Source: Neisseria mucosa
GTDB lineage: Bacteria; Pseudomonadota; Gammaproteobacteria; Burkholderiales; Neisseriaceae
Direction of reading: 5' to 3'
DNA length: 64,000 nt
Assembly: GCF_003044445.1 (NCBI RefSeq)
Contig: NZ_POWX01000004.1
Span: forward strand, 105,817-169,816
How positions within the stretch are numbered: the first letter of the stretch is position 1; the number at the start of each line of letters is the position of its first letter. Positions 7,521-16,514 of this stretch are shown here, piece by piece. The notes under the pieces were generated by a model, which was given only the letters and a program-made list of their open reading frames with translations, was not told where the DNA came from and ran no database searches. The position numbers and the translations under genes were made by a program.

Positions 7521-8972
7521 ATGGGCTTCAAGCCAATTCCTGCGGCGGTTGCGCTCGCGCTGACGCTGATTATCTGGTTCGTCATACCCGTGCCGCAGGG
7601 CGTATCGCCCGACGCATGGCACCTTTTGGCGTTGTTCGTCGGCATCATCGCCGGCATCATCGGCAAAGCCATGCCCATCGGCGCAATGGCGATTTTGGGC
7701 ATTACCTTGGTCGCGCTGACCGGCGTGACCAACGAAAAAGCAGCCGACGCAACCAAAGACGCTCTGAGTAGCCTCAACAACTCGTTAATCTGGATGATCG
7801 GTATCGCCATCATCATCTCGCGCGGTTTGTTGAAAACCGGCTTGGGGATGCGTATCGGCTACCTTCTGATTTCCCTTTTCGGCAAACGCACGCTGGGCGT
7901 AGGTTACAGCCTGGCTTTGGCGGACTTGGTCATCGGTCCGGTAACGCCGAGCAACACCGCGCGCGGCGGCGCGATTGTGCATCCGATTATGCGTTCCATC
8001 GCCCTGAGCTTCGATTCCGACCCCGAAAAAGGCACGGAAGGCAAAATCGGTAAATACCTCGCGCTGGTCAACTACCACGCCAACATCATCACCTGCTGTA
8101 TCTTCATTACCGCAACCGCACCCAACCCGTTGGTTGTCGAATTAGTCGCCAAAGCTACCGATTCGCAAATCCACCTCTCTTGGGGCACATGGTTCGCCGC
8201 CATGGTCGTCCCCGGTCTGATCGCCATGTTCCTGATGCCGCTGGTGCTGTATTTCCTGTATCCGCCCGAAATCAAACAAACACCTAACGCGACCGCCCTT
8301 GCCAAAGAAAAACTGAAAGAAATGGGCGCGATGAAGCGCGATGAAAAAATCATGCTCGGCATTTTCGTGATTCTGCTGCTTTTGTGGGCGGGCGTTCCCG
8401 AAATGCTGTTCGGCGTGAAAGTCGATGCCACCGCCACCACCTTCCTCGGCCTGAGCCTGTGCCTGCTCACCGGCGTACTGACATGGGACGACGCGCTGAA
8501 AGAAAAAGGCGCGTGGGACACCATCGTCTGGTTTGCCGCCTTGGTAATGATGGCGAACTTCCTCAACAAATTGGGACTGATTGCATGGCTGTCCGAATCC
8601 CTGCAGTGCGGCATCTCCCATCTCGGCTTGGGCTGGGAAGCCGGCTGCGCCCTTCTGGTACTCGCCTACCTCTACGCCCACTACGTTTTCGCCAGCGGCA
8701 CGGCACACGTTACCGCCATGTTCGGCGCGTTCTACGGTGCAGGTCTCGCCTTGGACGCACCGCCAATGCTGTTCGCCCTGATTATGGCGTCCGCCACCGG
8801 CATCATGATGTCGCTGACCCACTACGCTTCCGGTTCATCCCCCGTCATCTACGGTTCGAACTATGTCAGCATGACCGAATGGTGGAAAGCCGGCTTCATC
8901 ATGAGCGTGGTCGAAATCCTGATTTTCGGCACCATCGGCATTATCTGGTGGAAAGTGCTGGGCTACTGGTAA
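7521..8972 (+). CDS. DASS-family dicarboxylate transporter (2-oxoglutarate/malate/succinate type)
   Basis: This 483-residue protein of the inner membrane has about 12 hydrophobic segments and resembles CitT/TtdT and the plastid 2-oxoglutarate/malate translocator. The family substrate-site blocks are visible: TPSNTARGGAI near residues 148-158 and a second one around TGIMMSLTHYASGSSPVIYG. The start ATG is preceded by AGGAGACTCAAC. Its position after the fumarate-reductase-type genes and near fumarase suggests uptake of malate or fumarate and possibly exchange for succinate. Family assignment is firm; the exact substrate is not visible from sequence. Confidence 0.9.
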   Translation: MGFKPIPAAVALALTLIIWFVIPVPQGVSPDAWHLLALFVGIIAGIIGKAMPIGAMAILGITLVALTGVTNEKAADATKDALSSLNNSLIWMIGIAIIISRGLLKTGLGMRIGYLLISLFGKRTLGVGYSLALADLVIGPVTPSNTARGGAIVHPIMRSIALSFDSDPEKGTEGKIGKYLALVNYHANIITCCIFITATAPNPLVVELVAKATDSQIHLSWGTWFAAMVVPGLIAMFLMPLVLYFLYPPEIKQTPNATALAKEKLKEMGAMKRDEKIMLGIFVILLLLWAGVPEMLFGVKVDATATTFLGLSLCLLTGVLTWDDALKEKGAWDTIVWFAALVMMANFLNKLGLIAWLSESLQCGISHLGLGWEAGCALLVLAYLYAHYVFASGTAHVTAMFGAFYGAGLALDAPPMLFALIMASATGIMMSLTHYASGSSPVIYGSNYVSMTEWWKAGFIMSVVEILIFGTIGIIWWKVLGYW

Positions 8973-8990
8973 ACCCTGCCTGAAATCAAC

Positions 8991-9028
8991 AAAAGGTCGT
9001 CTGAAAATAGGTTTTCAGACGACCTTTT
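8991..9028 (+). terminator. Uptake-sequence hairpin terminator
   Basis: A perfect 17-base stem (8991-9007 with 9012-9028) with a 4-base loop ends in a T run, 18 bases after the carrier gene and before trkA. Confidence 0.85.
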
Positions 9029-9071
9029 TGTTATACAATCCCATCATCCTTACCAATCCCCCCAAAAAACC

Positions 9072-10484
9072 GTGAAAATCCTCATCCTCGGCAGCGGACA
9101 GGTCGGCTCGACCGTCGCGCAAAACCTCGCCTCCGTTTCCAGCAACGACGTTACCGTTATCGACATCGACGAAAAAGCCCTGCAACACATCGGCAGCCGT
9201 CTCGACGTCCAAACCATACTTGGCAACGGCGCATCCCCGTTCATCCTCGAACAGGCGGGGGCGGCAGACTCCGACCTCCTGCTCGCCCTGACCCGCAGCG
9301 ACGAAACCAACATCGTCGCCTGTAAAATCGCCGCCGACCTCTTCAATATCCCCAGCCGCATCGCCCGCGTGCGTTCCAGCGAATATCTGGAATACCCCTA
9401 CCCCGAAAATGACGATACGGAAAACGGCAGCCTTACCGTCTTCGACATCACCGAAACCATCAGCCCTGAACAACTCGTTACCGAACAGCTCGTCGGGCTG
9501 CTCAGCTACACCAGCGCGTTGCAGGTATTGCGGTTTGCCGACGACAAAGTCCGCATGATCATCGTACAGGCGCGCAAAGGCGGGCTGCTCGTCAATCGTG
9601 AAATTGCCGAAATCAACCAACACCTCCCCGAAGACGTGGACTGCCAAATCTGCGCCATATACCGCAACAACCGCCTCATCGTCCCCACGCCGCAAACCGT
9701 CATCATTGAAGGCGACGAGGTACTTTTTGCTGCCGACACCAACAGCGTCAACACCATCATGCGCGAACTGCGTCCCAAAGAAGCGCGCACCCGCCGCATC
9801 ATGATTGCCGGCGGCGGCAACATCGGCTACCGCCTCGCCAAGCAGCTCGAATCCAAATACGACATCAAAATCGTCGAACACAACCCTCGCCGCGCTGAGT
9901 GGCTCGCCGAAAACCTCGACAACACCCTCGTCCTGCAAGGCAACGCCACCGACGAAACGCTACTGGACGAAGAATATATCGACGAAATCGACGTCTTCTG
10001 CGCCCTGACCAACGATGACGAAAACAACATCATGTCCAGCCTGTTGGCGAAAAACCTCGGCGCCAAGCGCGTCGTCACCATCGTCAACCGCTCCAGCTAC
10101 GTCGATTTGCTCGAAGGCAACAAAATCGACATCGTCGTGTCGCCGCACCTCATCACCATCGGCTCCATCCTCGCCCATATCCGCCGAGGCGACATCGTTG
10201 CCGTCCACCCCCTCAGACGCGGCACTGCCGAAGCCATCGAAGTTGTCGTCCACGGCGACAAAAACACCTCCGCCATCGTCGGCAGGCGCATCAGTGGCAT
10301 CAAATGGCCGGGCGACTGCTACATCGCCGCCATCGTCCGTGCCGAAACGGGCGAAGTCATCATGGGACACCACACCGACGTCCTCGTTCAAGACGGCGAC
10401 CACATCATTTTCTTCGTTTCCCGCCGCCGCGTCTTGCCCGAACTCGAAAAACTCATCCAAGTCAAAATGGGCTTTTTCGGCTAA
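9072..10484 (+). CDS. trkA: Trk system potassium uptake protein TrkA
   Basis: This is the 470-residue cytoplasmic NAD(H)-binding regulator of the Trk potassium channel. It has two RCK halves, each with a Rossmann motif (KILILGSGQVGS at the N-terminus and IMIAGGGNIGYR near residue 242) followed by a TrkA-C domain. The start is GTG at 9072, fixed by the Rossmann strand beginning at residue 2. Its partner trkH lies 4.4 kb downstream in the same direction, with a SIMPL protein, a porin and pyrG between them. Identification is secure. Confidence 0.96.
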   Translation: MKILILGSGQVGSTVAQNLASVSSNDVTVIDIDEKALQHIGSRLDVQTILGNGASPFILEQAGAADSDLLLALTRSDETNIVACKIAADLFNIPSRIARVRSSEYLEYPYPENDDTENGSLTVFDITETISPEQLVTEQLVGLLSYTSALQVLRFADDKVRMIIVQARKGGLLVNREIAEINQHLPEDVDCQICAIYRNNRLIVPTPQTVIIEGDEVLFAADTNSVNTIMRELRPKEARTRRIMIAGGGNIGYRLAKQLESKYDIKIVEHNPRRAEWLAENLDNTLVLQGNATDETLLDEEYIDEIDVFCALTNDDENNIMSSLLAKNLGAKRVVTIVNRSSYVDLLEGNKIDIVVSPHLITIGSILAHIRRGDIVAVHPLRRGTAEAIEVVVHGDKNTSAIVGRRISGIKWPGDCYIAAIVRAETGEVIMGHHTDVLVQDGDHIIFFVSRRRVLPELEKLIQVKMGFFG

Positions 10485-10622
10485 CACTATCAAAGTTCGT
10501 CTGAAACTGGTTGCAGTAAAGTCAAAACCTTTTTTAACTTCGTCGAAACCGTACTTTCAGACGACCTGACACAAATTATCCAATATTATCCGTTTCCACA
10601 TCTGATACCAAAAGGAAAATCC

Positions 10623-11351
10623 ATGTTACGCCCGATTCTTGCCGCTCTTATGCTCGCAACCGCCCTGCCCGCCGCAGCCGAAACCGACACCCTTCATTAC
10701 AACATGGTCGAGTTTGCCGAATCCGCCAATCTGGAAATAACCCGCGATACCATGACCGCCCACTTCAGCATCAATGCCGAAGGCAAAGACCGCGCTACGG
10801 TGAATAAAGCATTTCAGAAAAAATTCAACGACTTCAACAAAGCCGTACAAAACAACAAGCTCCAAGCCGAACTCCTCAGCCGCAGCGCCAGCCCTCGCCA
10901 TGAATACAACAACGGCAAGCGCATCCAAACAGGCTGGGAAGAAGTTGCCTCGTTCAAAGTCGAAAGCAAAGACTTTGACGCCATCAACCGCCTGACTGAC
11001 GAGACGCTGCAATCTGCAACCCTCAACCACATCGGCTTCAGCATATCCAAAGAAAAACGCGAAGCCGCCGTCGATCAAGTCAGCAAAGCCGCCATCCTGC
11101 GCTTCAAAGACCGCGCACAAGATTTAGCGAAAACGCTCGGTTTTTCCAACTACAAAATCGTCAAACTCAATTTAGGTCACATCGGCAACCGCTCCATCGA
11201 CGACCGTTTGGGTTTCGCCCGCGCCAAAATGATGAGTGCCGAATCCGCTATTGTTAGAAGTGCGGCAAGCGACGAAAACAACGCCATCCAAGCCCCTTCT
11301 CCCGGCTCAGAAGAAATCAGCATCACGGTCATCGGCTCAGTGCAGATGTAA
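10623..11351 (+). CDS. Exported SIMPL-domain protein (DUF541)
   Basis: This 242-residue protein begins with a cleavable signal peptide (LRPILAALMLATALPAAAE, cut near residue 20). The remainder resembles the SIMPL/DUF541 family, periplasmic proteins of poorly known role, some linked to oxidative-stress resistance. The start ATG is preceded by AAAAGGAAAATCC. The gene stands alone between trkA and a convergent porin gene. The family call is likely; no biochemical function can be assigned. Confidence 0.75.
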   Translation: MLRPILAALMLATALPAAAETDTLHYNMVEFAESANLEITRDTMTAHFSINAEGKDRATVNKAFQKKFNDFNKAVQNNKLQAELLSRSASPRHEYNNGKRIQTGWEEVASFKVESKDFDAINRLTDETLQSATLNHIGFSISKEKREAAVDQVSKAAILRFKDRAQDLAKTLGFSNYKIVKLNLGHIGNRSIDDRLGFARAKMMSAESAIVRSAASDENNAIQAPSPGSEEISITVIGSVQM

Positions 11352-11365
11352 AGTTCCACACAATC

Positions 11366-11412
11366 AAAAAAGGTCGTCCGAAACCCATAATCAGGTTTTA
11401 GACGACCTTTTA
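11366..11412. terminator. Bidirectional hairpin with degenerate uptake sequences
   Basis: AAAAAGGTCGTC and GACGACCTTTTA are inverted between the convergent SIMPL and porin genes. Both arms deviate from the consensus (GTCCGAAA and GGTTTTAGACG) and seem to have changed together, keeping part of the pairing. Confidence 0.7.
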
Positions 11413-11439
11413 TATTTTCTGATTATCCTTACGGTTTCA

Positions 11440-12561
11440 TCAGAATTTATGAACCATGCCCAAAGAAACGGCTTTTTGCTCAACAGACCCTGTTTGGGTC
11501 GGCGTCAGGCGGGTTTTGCTGCCCAGTTTCATATAGCCGGCATGAGCAAGCATAGAAGTACGTTTGCTGAATTTGTAGTTGGCACCAACTACTACTTGAT
11601 CGAATTTATCAACCAATTTCTCGCCGCTGTTCACGCCTTTTGCTGCCCAGCCGTGGGCGTAAGTGAGGCGTGGGGTCAGGTTGCCGAAGGTATAACCCAC
11701 GGTAACGGCTGCATCGGCGACTTTGACGGCTTCATTTTTACCGGCATCGGCAGTAATGTCAGTGCCTTTGTACGTATTGAAATCATCGGTAAAGTAACCC
11801 AAATATTTGTTCGCGTTTTCATGACCTTTAGCGTATTGCCCACCTACGCCGACAAACAGGTTGTTTTTGTCGTAGTAACTCTCGATTTTAGCGATTTGCG
11901 CGGCTTTGGTTTTACCGTTCTTGTCGGTGTACGCGCCTTTGTAATGGCCGTAGGCAAGGTTGGTGGTGAAACCGCTGTTTTCATAAGTCAAACCGGCGGT
12001 ATATTGCTCCTTGCCGGGTTGTTCATGTTTATATTTGTCGTCCGGATTGCGGTTGTCGCGCGGCGCGTAGGATGCATTAAACTTGAACCCGCCAAACGAA
12101 GGGCTGTCGTAACGTACGGATGTGGTGCGCACACCGGTGCGGGTGTTGATGCCCAAACCCATCGCGTTGGTTTTGTACAACCACGGGTCGATGGTATCCA
12201 TCTCGTTGAGCATATTGTTCATATTGCCGACACGTACCTTACCGAACGTGCCTTCCAAGCCGATGAAGGAATCGCGGTTGCCGAAACGCTGGCTGTTGGA
12301 TTCACCCAAAATGGAAGTACGCTGTTCAACCTGCCAAATGACTTTGAGGTCGTCTGAAAGTTTCTCGTTGCCTTTGAAACCGATGCGCGAAGTGTTGTCG
12401 TTGATACGGGTTGCAGTCGCGCTTTTTTCCGTACCTTCGTTACCTTTGATTTTCACCTGTCCGGAGGTGATGGTGCTTTTAACTTGTCCGTACAGGACAA
12501 CTTCGGCGGATGCTGCAAAAGGCAAAGCCGCAACAGTCAGGGCAATAATGGCTTTTTTCAT
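11440..12561 (-). CDS. PorB-type outer-membrane porin
   Basis: This 373-residue protein is a trimeric 16-strand neisserial porin. It has a signal peptide (MKKAIIALTVAALPFAASA) and mature start EVVLYGQVKSTI, family blocks SRIGFKGNEKLSDDLKVIWQVEQ and GNRDSFIGLEGTFGKVRVG, and ends in the aromatic MVHKF needed for outer-membrane insertion. AAGAGGAGTTTGT precedes the ATG. An uptake sequence is built into the coding region at about 12350, read as LSDDL. Length and loops fit PorB of commensal species, but which neisserial porin paralogue it is cannot be settled here. Confidence 0.92.
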   Translation of the reverse strand: MKKAIIALTVAALPFAASAEVVLYGQVKSTITSGQVKIKGNEGTEKSATATRINDNTSRIGFKGNEKLSDDLKVIWQVEQRTSILGESNSQRFGNRDSFIGLEGTFGKVRVGNMNNMLNEMDTIDPWLYKTNAMGLGINTRTGVRTTSVRYDSPSFGGFKFNASYAPRDNRNPDDKYKHEQPGKEQYTAGLTYENSGFTTNLAYGHYKGAYTDKNGKTKAAQIAKIESYYDKNNLFVGVGGQYAKGHENANKYLGYFTDDFNTYKGTDITADAGKNEAVKVADAAVTVGYTFGNLTPRLTYAHGWAAKGVNSGEKLVDKFDQVVVGANYKFSKRTSMLAHAGYMKLGSKTRLTPTQTGSVEQKAVSLGMVHKF

Positions 12562-12929
12562 ACAAACTCCTCTTTAATCAAAGAATCAAATCTAGGCCTA
12601 TCGTTTTACAAAAATAAGAGACTCAAAACCAAAAACAGCAGACCCGTGGAACAGTTTGCGCAATCATAATGAACTTTCGATATTTAAACAATGCTTTTCA
12701 TCTTGATAGGAATTATTATTCATTAGAGTTTAGACTTTTTACAACAATACGACATTTTTATAGTCAATTCAAATAGAAAGGCATAGCTCATCATTTCAGA
12801 ACAGGCTAGAATTTTGAAATTTTAAAATTGTCTTCCCCCTTACATCCTTCTTAAAATACTAAGAATCGTTTTTCCATTTCGCGGGAGATAAGACGATAGC
12901 CATTTTTATTTGAATGAACATTATCCATA
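12562..12929. other. Intergenic region upstream of the porin gene
   Basis: This AT-rich 370-base stretch separates the porin start from the pyrG terminator. It must hold the porin promoter; I see no convincing gene and no clear -35/-10 pair. Confidence 0.5.
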
Positions 12930-12987
12930 GTCGTCTGAAAAGAGAAAAAGCACCTCAATCGAGGTGCTTTTTCTCTTTTCAGACGAC
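12930..12987 (-). terminator. Very long perfect hairpin terminator of pyrG
   Basis: A 27-base perfect stem (12930-12956 with 12961-12987) closes on the loop AATC. The inner half is an ordinary terminator (AAAAAGCACCTC/GAGGTGCTTTTT) and the outer half is an inverted uptake-sequence pair joined to it without a break. It starts 14 bases after the pyrG stop. Confidence 0.88.
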
Positions 12988-13000
12988 CTTTTGCCAAGCA

Positions 13001-14635
13001 TCAGCTTTTTTTATTGTTCAACGCGGCTTTGACAAACGCGGTGAACAAAGGATGGCCTTTGCGCGGATTGGAAGTGAACTCGGGGTGGAACTGGCAGGCG
13101 AAGAACCAAGGATGGTTCGGCAGTTCAATGGTTTCGACCAAGCGTTCGCGTCCTGCGGATACGCCGCCGATAACCAAGCCAGCCTGTTCCAGCGCGGGAA
13201 CGTAGTTGTTGTTGACTTCGTAGCGGTGGCGGTGGCGCTCGCGGATGTGTTCGCTGCCGTAGATTTTGGCGGCGAGGCTGCCTGCTTTCAATTCAACCTC
13301 TTGTGCGCCCAAACGCATGGTACCGCCCAAATCGGCGGATTCGTCGCGGGTTTCGACGCTGCCGTCGGCGGTTTGCCATTCGTCAATCAGGGCGACGACG
13401 GGCGCGGCGCATTTGAGGTCGAACTCGGTGGAATTCGCGCCCTTCAAGCCTGCCACGTCGCGGGCGTATTCGATCAGCGCAATCTGCATACCGAGGCAGA
13501 TGCCCAAGTATGGCACGTTGTTTTCGCGGGCGTAGCGCACGGCGGCGATTTTGCCTTCCACGCCGCGCGAGCCGAAGCCGCCGGGAACGAGGATAGCGTC
13601 CATGTCTTTGAGCATGGAAACGTCGCCGTTGTTTTTCTCGATGTTTTCGCTGTCAACGAAGGTGATTTGCACGTCGGTTTCGGTGTGGATACCCGCGTGT
13701 TTCAAGGCTTCGATCAGCGATTTGTAGGATTCGGTCAAATCGACGTATTTGCCGACCATGGCGATTTTGACGGTGTGTTTCGGATTCTTGATGGCATGGA
13801 CGATTTTTTTCCACGCAGTCAAATCCGCCTGTTGCACGTTAAGCTGCAACTGCTCGGTAATGATGTTGTCGATGCCTTGGTCGTGCAGCATTTCGGGGCA
13901 TTCGTAGATGCTGTCCACGTCGTAGCTGCCCACAATCGCGCGTTCTTCCACGTTGCAGAACAAGGCGATTTTGCGGCGTTCGTCCGCGGGCATTTCCCTA
14001 TCCATGCGGCAAATCAGGATGTCGGGCTGCAAACCGATGCTCAACATTTCTTTAACGGTGTGCTGGGTCGGCTTGGTTTTAATTTCGCCTGCGGCGGCGA
14101 TGTAGGGAACGTAGCTCAAGTGTGCGAACAAGGTGTTGTTGCGTCCCAACTGGCTGCGCATCTGACGGATGGCTTCCAAAAACGGCAGCGATTCAATGTC
14201 GCCAACCGTACCGCCGATTTCGACGATGGCGACATCGTAACCCGCCGCGCCTTCGTGGATGCGGCGTTTGATTTCGTCGGTGATGTGCGGGATGACTTGA
14301 ACCGTACCGCCGAGGTAGTCGCCGCGGCGTTCTTTGGCGATAACGTTTTCGTACACCTGCCCCGTACTGAAGCTGTTGCGGCGGGTCATGGTGGCGTTGA
14401 TGAAACGTTCGTAGTGTCCCAAGTCGAGGTCGGTTTCCGCGCCGTCGTCGGTGACGAACACTTCGCCGTGCTGGAACGGACTCATCGTGCCGGGGTCGAC
14501 GTTGATATAGGGGTCGAGCTTGAGCATGGTCACGTTCAGACCGCGCGATTCGAGAATGGTGGCAATAGAAGCGGCGGCGATACCTTTTCCGAGTGAAGAT
14601 ACGACGCCGCCGGTTACGAAAATAAATTTAGTCAT
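13001..14635 (-). CDS. pyrG: CTP synthase
   Basis: This 544-residue cytoplasmic enzyme aminates UTP to CTP using glutamine and ATP. It has the synthetase domain at the N-terminus (MTKFIFVTGGVVSSLGKGI, P-loop-like) and a class I glutamine amidotransferase domain at the C-terminus with the nucleophile Cys in YLGICLGMQ. Length is as expected for the family. The gene is single, facing away from trkH. Identification is secure. Confidence 0.98.
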   Translation of the reverse strand: MTKFIFVTGGVVSSLGKGIAAASIATILESRGLNVTMLKLDPYINVDPGTMSPFQHGEVFVTDDGAETDLDLGHYERFINATMTRRNSFSTGQVYENVIAKERRGDYLGGTVQVIPHITDEIKRRIHEGAAGYDVAIVEIGGTVGDIESLPFLEAIRQMRSQLGRNNTLFAHLSYVPYIAAAGEIKTKPTQHTVKEMLSIGLQPDILICRMDREMPADERRKIALFCNVEERAIVGSYDVDSIYECPEMLHDQGIDNIITEQLQLNVQQADLTAWKKIVHAIKNPKHTVKIAMVGKYVDLTESYKSLIEALKHAGIHTETDVQITFVDSENIEKNNGDVSMLKDMDAILVPGGFGSRGVEGKIAAVRYARENNVPYLGICLGMQIALIEYARDVAGLKGANSTEFDLKCAAPVVALIDEWQTADGSVETRDESADLGGTMRLGAQEVELKAGSLAAKIYGSEHIRERHRHRYEVNNNYVPALEQAGLVIGGVSAGRERLVETIELPNHPWFFACQFHPEFTSNPRKGHPLFTAFVKAALNNKKS

Positions 14636-14886
14636 GATGCAGTACCCATGTTGGAATACGGAATTTTACCTTTAAGCGGGTTTTCTGGCAAACGCGGGAC
14701 GGGATGCGGATGTGGTTTTCAGACGACCTTCGCTTCTACCCTTTTGCGTCTAGGCAAGGCAATAATTTGTTAAAATAACGTCTGTTTACGATTACTGATG
14801 ACGATAAGGTCGTCTGAAAATATCGGCTTCCTCATCGCCATCCCATACCGCCGAATGATTCAGCCGGTTTGTTAAGATTAGTTGAT

Positions 14887-16344
14887 ATGTATAAGTTCCT
14901 TCCTATTGTCCACGTTTTGTCCAGACTGGGGCTGCTGTTTTCAATGGTGCTCGCAGTACCGACGCTGATGTCGTATTTTTTTCTGGACAATGCGTTTCCG
15001 GCGTTTGCCTACACGGCTTTGGCAACGACACTGACTTCTTGCGCGGTTTGGCTGATGACCTTCCATTTCCGCCGCGAGCTGCGTCCGCGCGACGGGTTTA
15101 CGTTGGTTTTGATGTTGTGGCTGGCGTTTGCGCTGGTGGCGGCGATGCCGATTTATATTCACATCCCGGGCATCAGTTTTACCGATGCGTTTTTTGAGGC
15201 GATGTCCGGACTGACGACGACGGGCGCGACGGTCATGACGAGCTTGGACACGCTGGCCCCGTCGGTGAATTTTTGGCGGCATATGCTCAACTGGCTGGGC
15301 GGCATGGGTATCATCGTGCTGGCGGTAGCGATTCTGCCGATGCTGGGCGTGGGCGGAACGCAGCTCTTCAAGGCCGAAATTCCGGGAATGGACAAAGAAA
15401 GCAAGATGGCGCCGCGCATTTCGCAGGTGGCAAAAAAGCTTTGGTTCTTCTACACGATGACGACGGCGGCGGCTTTTCTGACGCTGCATTTTGCGGGGAT
15501 GAGCTGGTTTGACGCGCTTTGCCACGCGATGTCGGCGGTGTCGCTAGGCGGTTTTTCGACACACGATGCCAGCATCGCTTATTTTGATTCGCTGACCGTC
15601 GAATGGGCGATCATGTTTTTTACGCTTTGGGGCGGTGTGAATTTCGCTACGCATTTCACGGCGCTGACACGGCGTTCGCTCAAATCTTATTGGCAGGACG
15701 AGGAATGCCGCGTACTGCTGGTGCTGCTGGCGGGCAGTATTTTGATGTCGGCGGTGTATCTGTGGCAGAAAGATTTTTATGCAACCTTTGGGGATTCGCT
15801 GCGTTTTGTCAGCTTCAACTTTGTCTCCATCGGGCTGGCAAGCGGTTTTTCCAACACGGATTTTGCGCAATGGCCGCTGATCGTGTCGCTGTGGATGTTT
15901 TTCCTGTCCAACCTGTTGGCAAGCTCAGGCTCTATGGGCGGCGGCATTAAAAACGTGCGGGCGTTGGTCTTGTTCAAATTCAGCCTGCGCGAGATGATGA
16001 TTCTGCTGCACCCGAAAGCGGTGCGTACGGTCAAGGTCAACGGGCGCATGATTCCCGACCGTATGGCGTTGACCGTGATGGCGTTTATTTCGATTTATTT
16101 CATGACGACGATTGTGTTCAGCTTTTTGCTGATGGCAAGCGGGATGGAATTTATCTCAGCCTTCACCGCCGTCATCGCCTGTATCACCAATGCAGGACCG
16201 GGCTTGGGCGAAGTCGGACCGGCGGGCAGCTATGCGGTATTGAGCGATGTGCAGAAATGGCTGTGTTCGGCCGTCATGCTGCTGGGGCGTTTGGAAATTT
16301 TTACCGTGTTGATTCTGCTGACACCGGCTTATTGGAAAAAATAA
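14887..16344 (+). CDS. trkH: Trk potassium uptake protein TrkH
   Basis: This 485-residue inner-membrane protein forms the potassium-conducting pore regulated by TrkA. It contains the four pseudo-repeats with selectivity-filter glycines, e.g. SGLTTTGATV near residue 115, SAVSLGGFSTHD and ITNAGPGLGEVGP near the C-terminus. ATG 14887 is chosen because MYKFLPIVHVLSRLGLLFS aligns with the usual TrkH start; a TTG at 14869 is an upstream alternative. An uptake-sequence hairpin ends it. Identification is secure. Confidence 0.95.
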   Translation: MYKFLPIVHVLSRLGLLFSMVLAVPTLMSYFFLDNAFPAFAYTALATTLTSCAVWLMTFHFRRELRPRDGFTLVLMLWLAFALVAAMPIYIHIPGISFTDAFFEAMSGLTTTGATVMTSLDTLAPSVNFWRHMLNWLGGMGIIVLAVAILPMLGVGGTQLFKAEIPGMDKESKMAPRISQVAKKLWFFYTMTTAAAFLTLHFAGMSWFDALCHAMSAVSLGGFSTHDASIAYFDSLTVEWAIMFFTLWGGVNFATHFTALTRRSLKSYWQDEECRVLLVLLAGSILMSAVYLWQKDFYATFGDSLRFVSFNFVSIGLASGFSNTDFAQWPLIVSLWMFFLSNLLASSGSMGGGIKNVRALVLFKFSLREMMILLHPKAVRTVKVNGRMIPDRMALTVMAFISIYFMTTIVFSFLLMASGMEFISAFTAVIACITNAGPGLGEVGPAGSYAVLSDVQKWLCSAVMLLGRLEIFTVLILLTPAYWKK

Positions 16345-16348
16345 AGAC

Positions 16349-16387
16349 AGGTCGTCTGAAAACGGATTTCGGGTTTTCAGACGACCT
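16349..16387 (+). terminator. Uptake-sequence hairpin terminator of trkH
   Basis: AGGTCGTCTGAAAAC and its complement pair around a 9-base loop and are followed by TTTTTG, 5 bases after the trkH stop. Confidence 0.85.
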
Positions 16388-16514
16388 TTTTGCTTCACTG
16401 ACACATCTTCATTACCGCACAACACCTTTTCTTACCGTTACGCCTTCTATACATATGCCCAATGACAAGGATGCTACAATTGGCATATTTTTACCATTAT
16501 CGGACAGGTGTTTT

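Noticed and set aside
11236..12357. 373-residue plus-strand frame opposite the porin
   Set aside because: The porin on the minus strand is certain and this frame shows no family similarity.
12914..14596. 560-residue plus-strand frame opposite pyrG
   Set aside because: It is a long shadow caused by codon bias; it is rich in Phe/Val/Gly/Asp with no recognisable domain.
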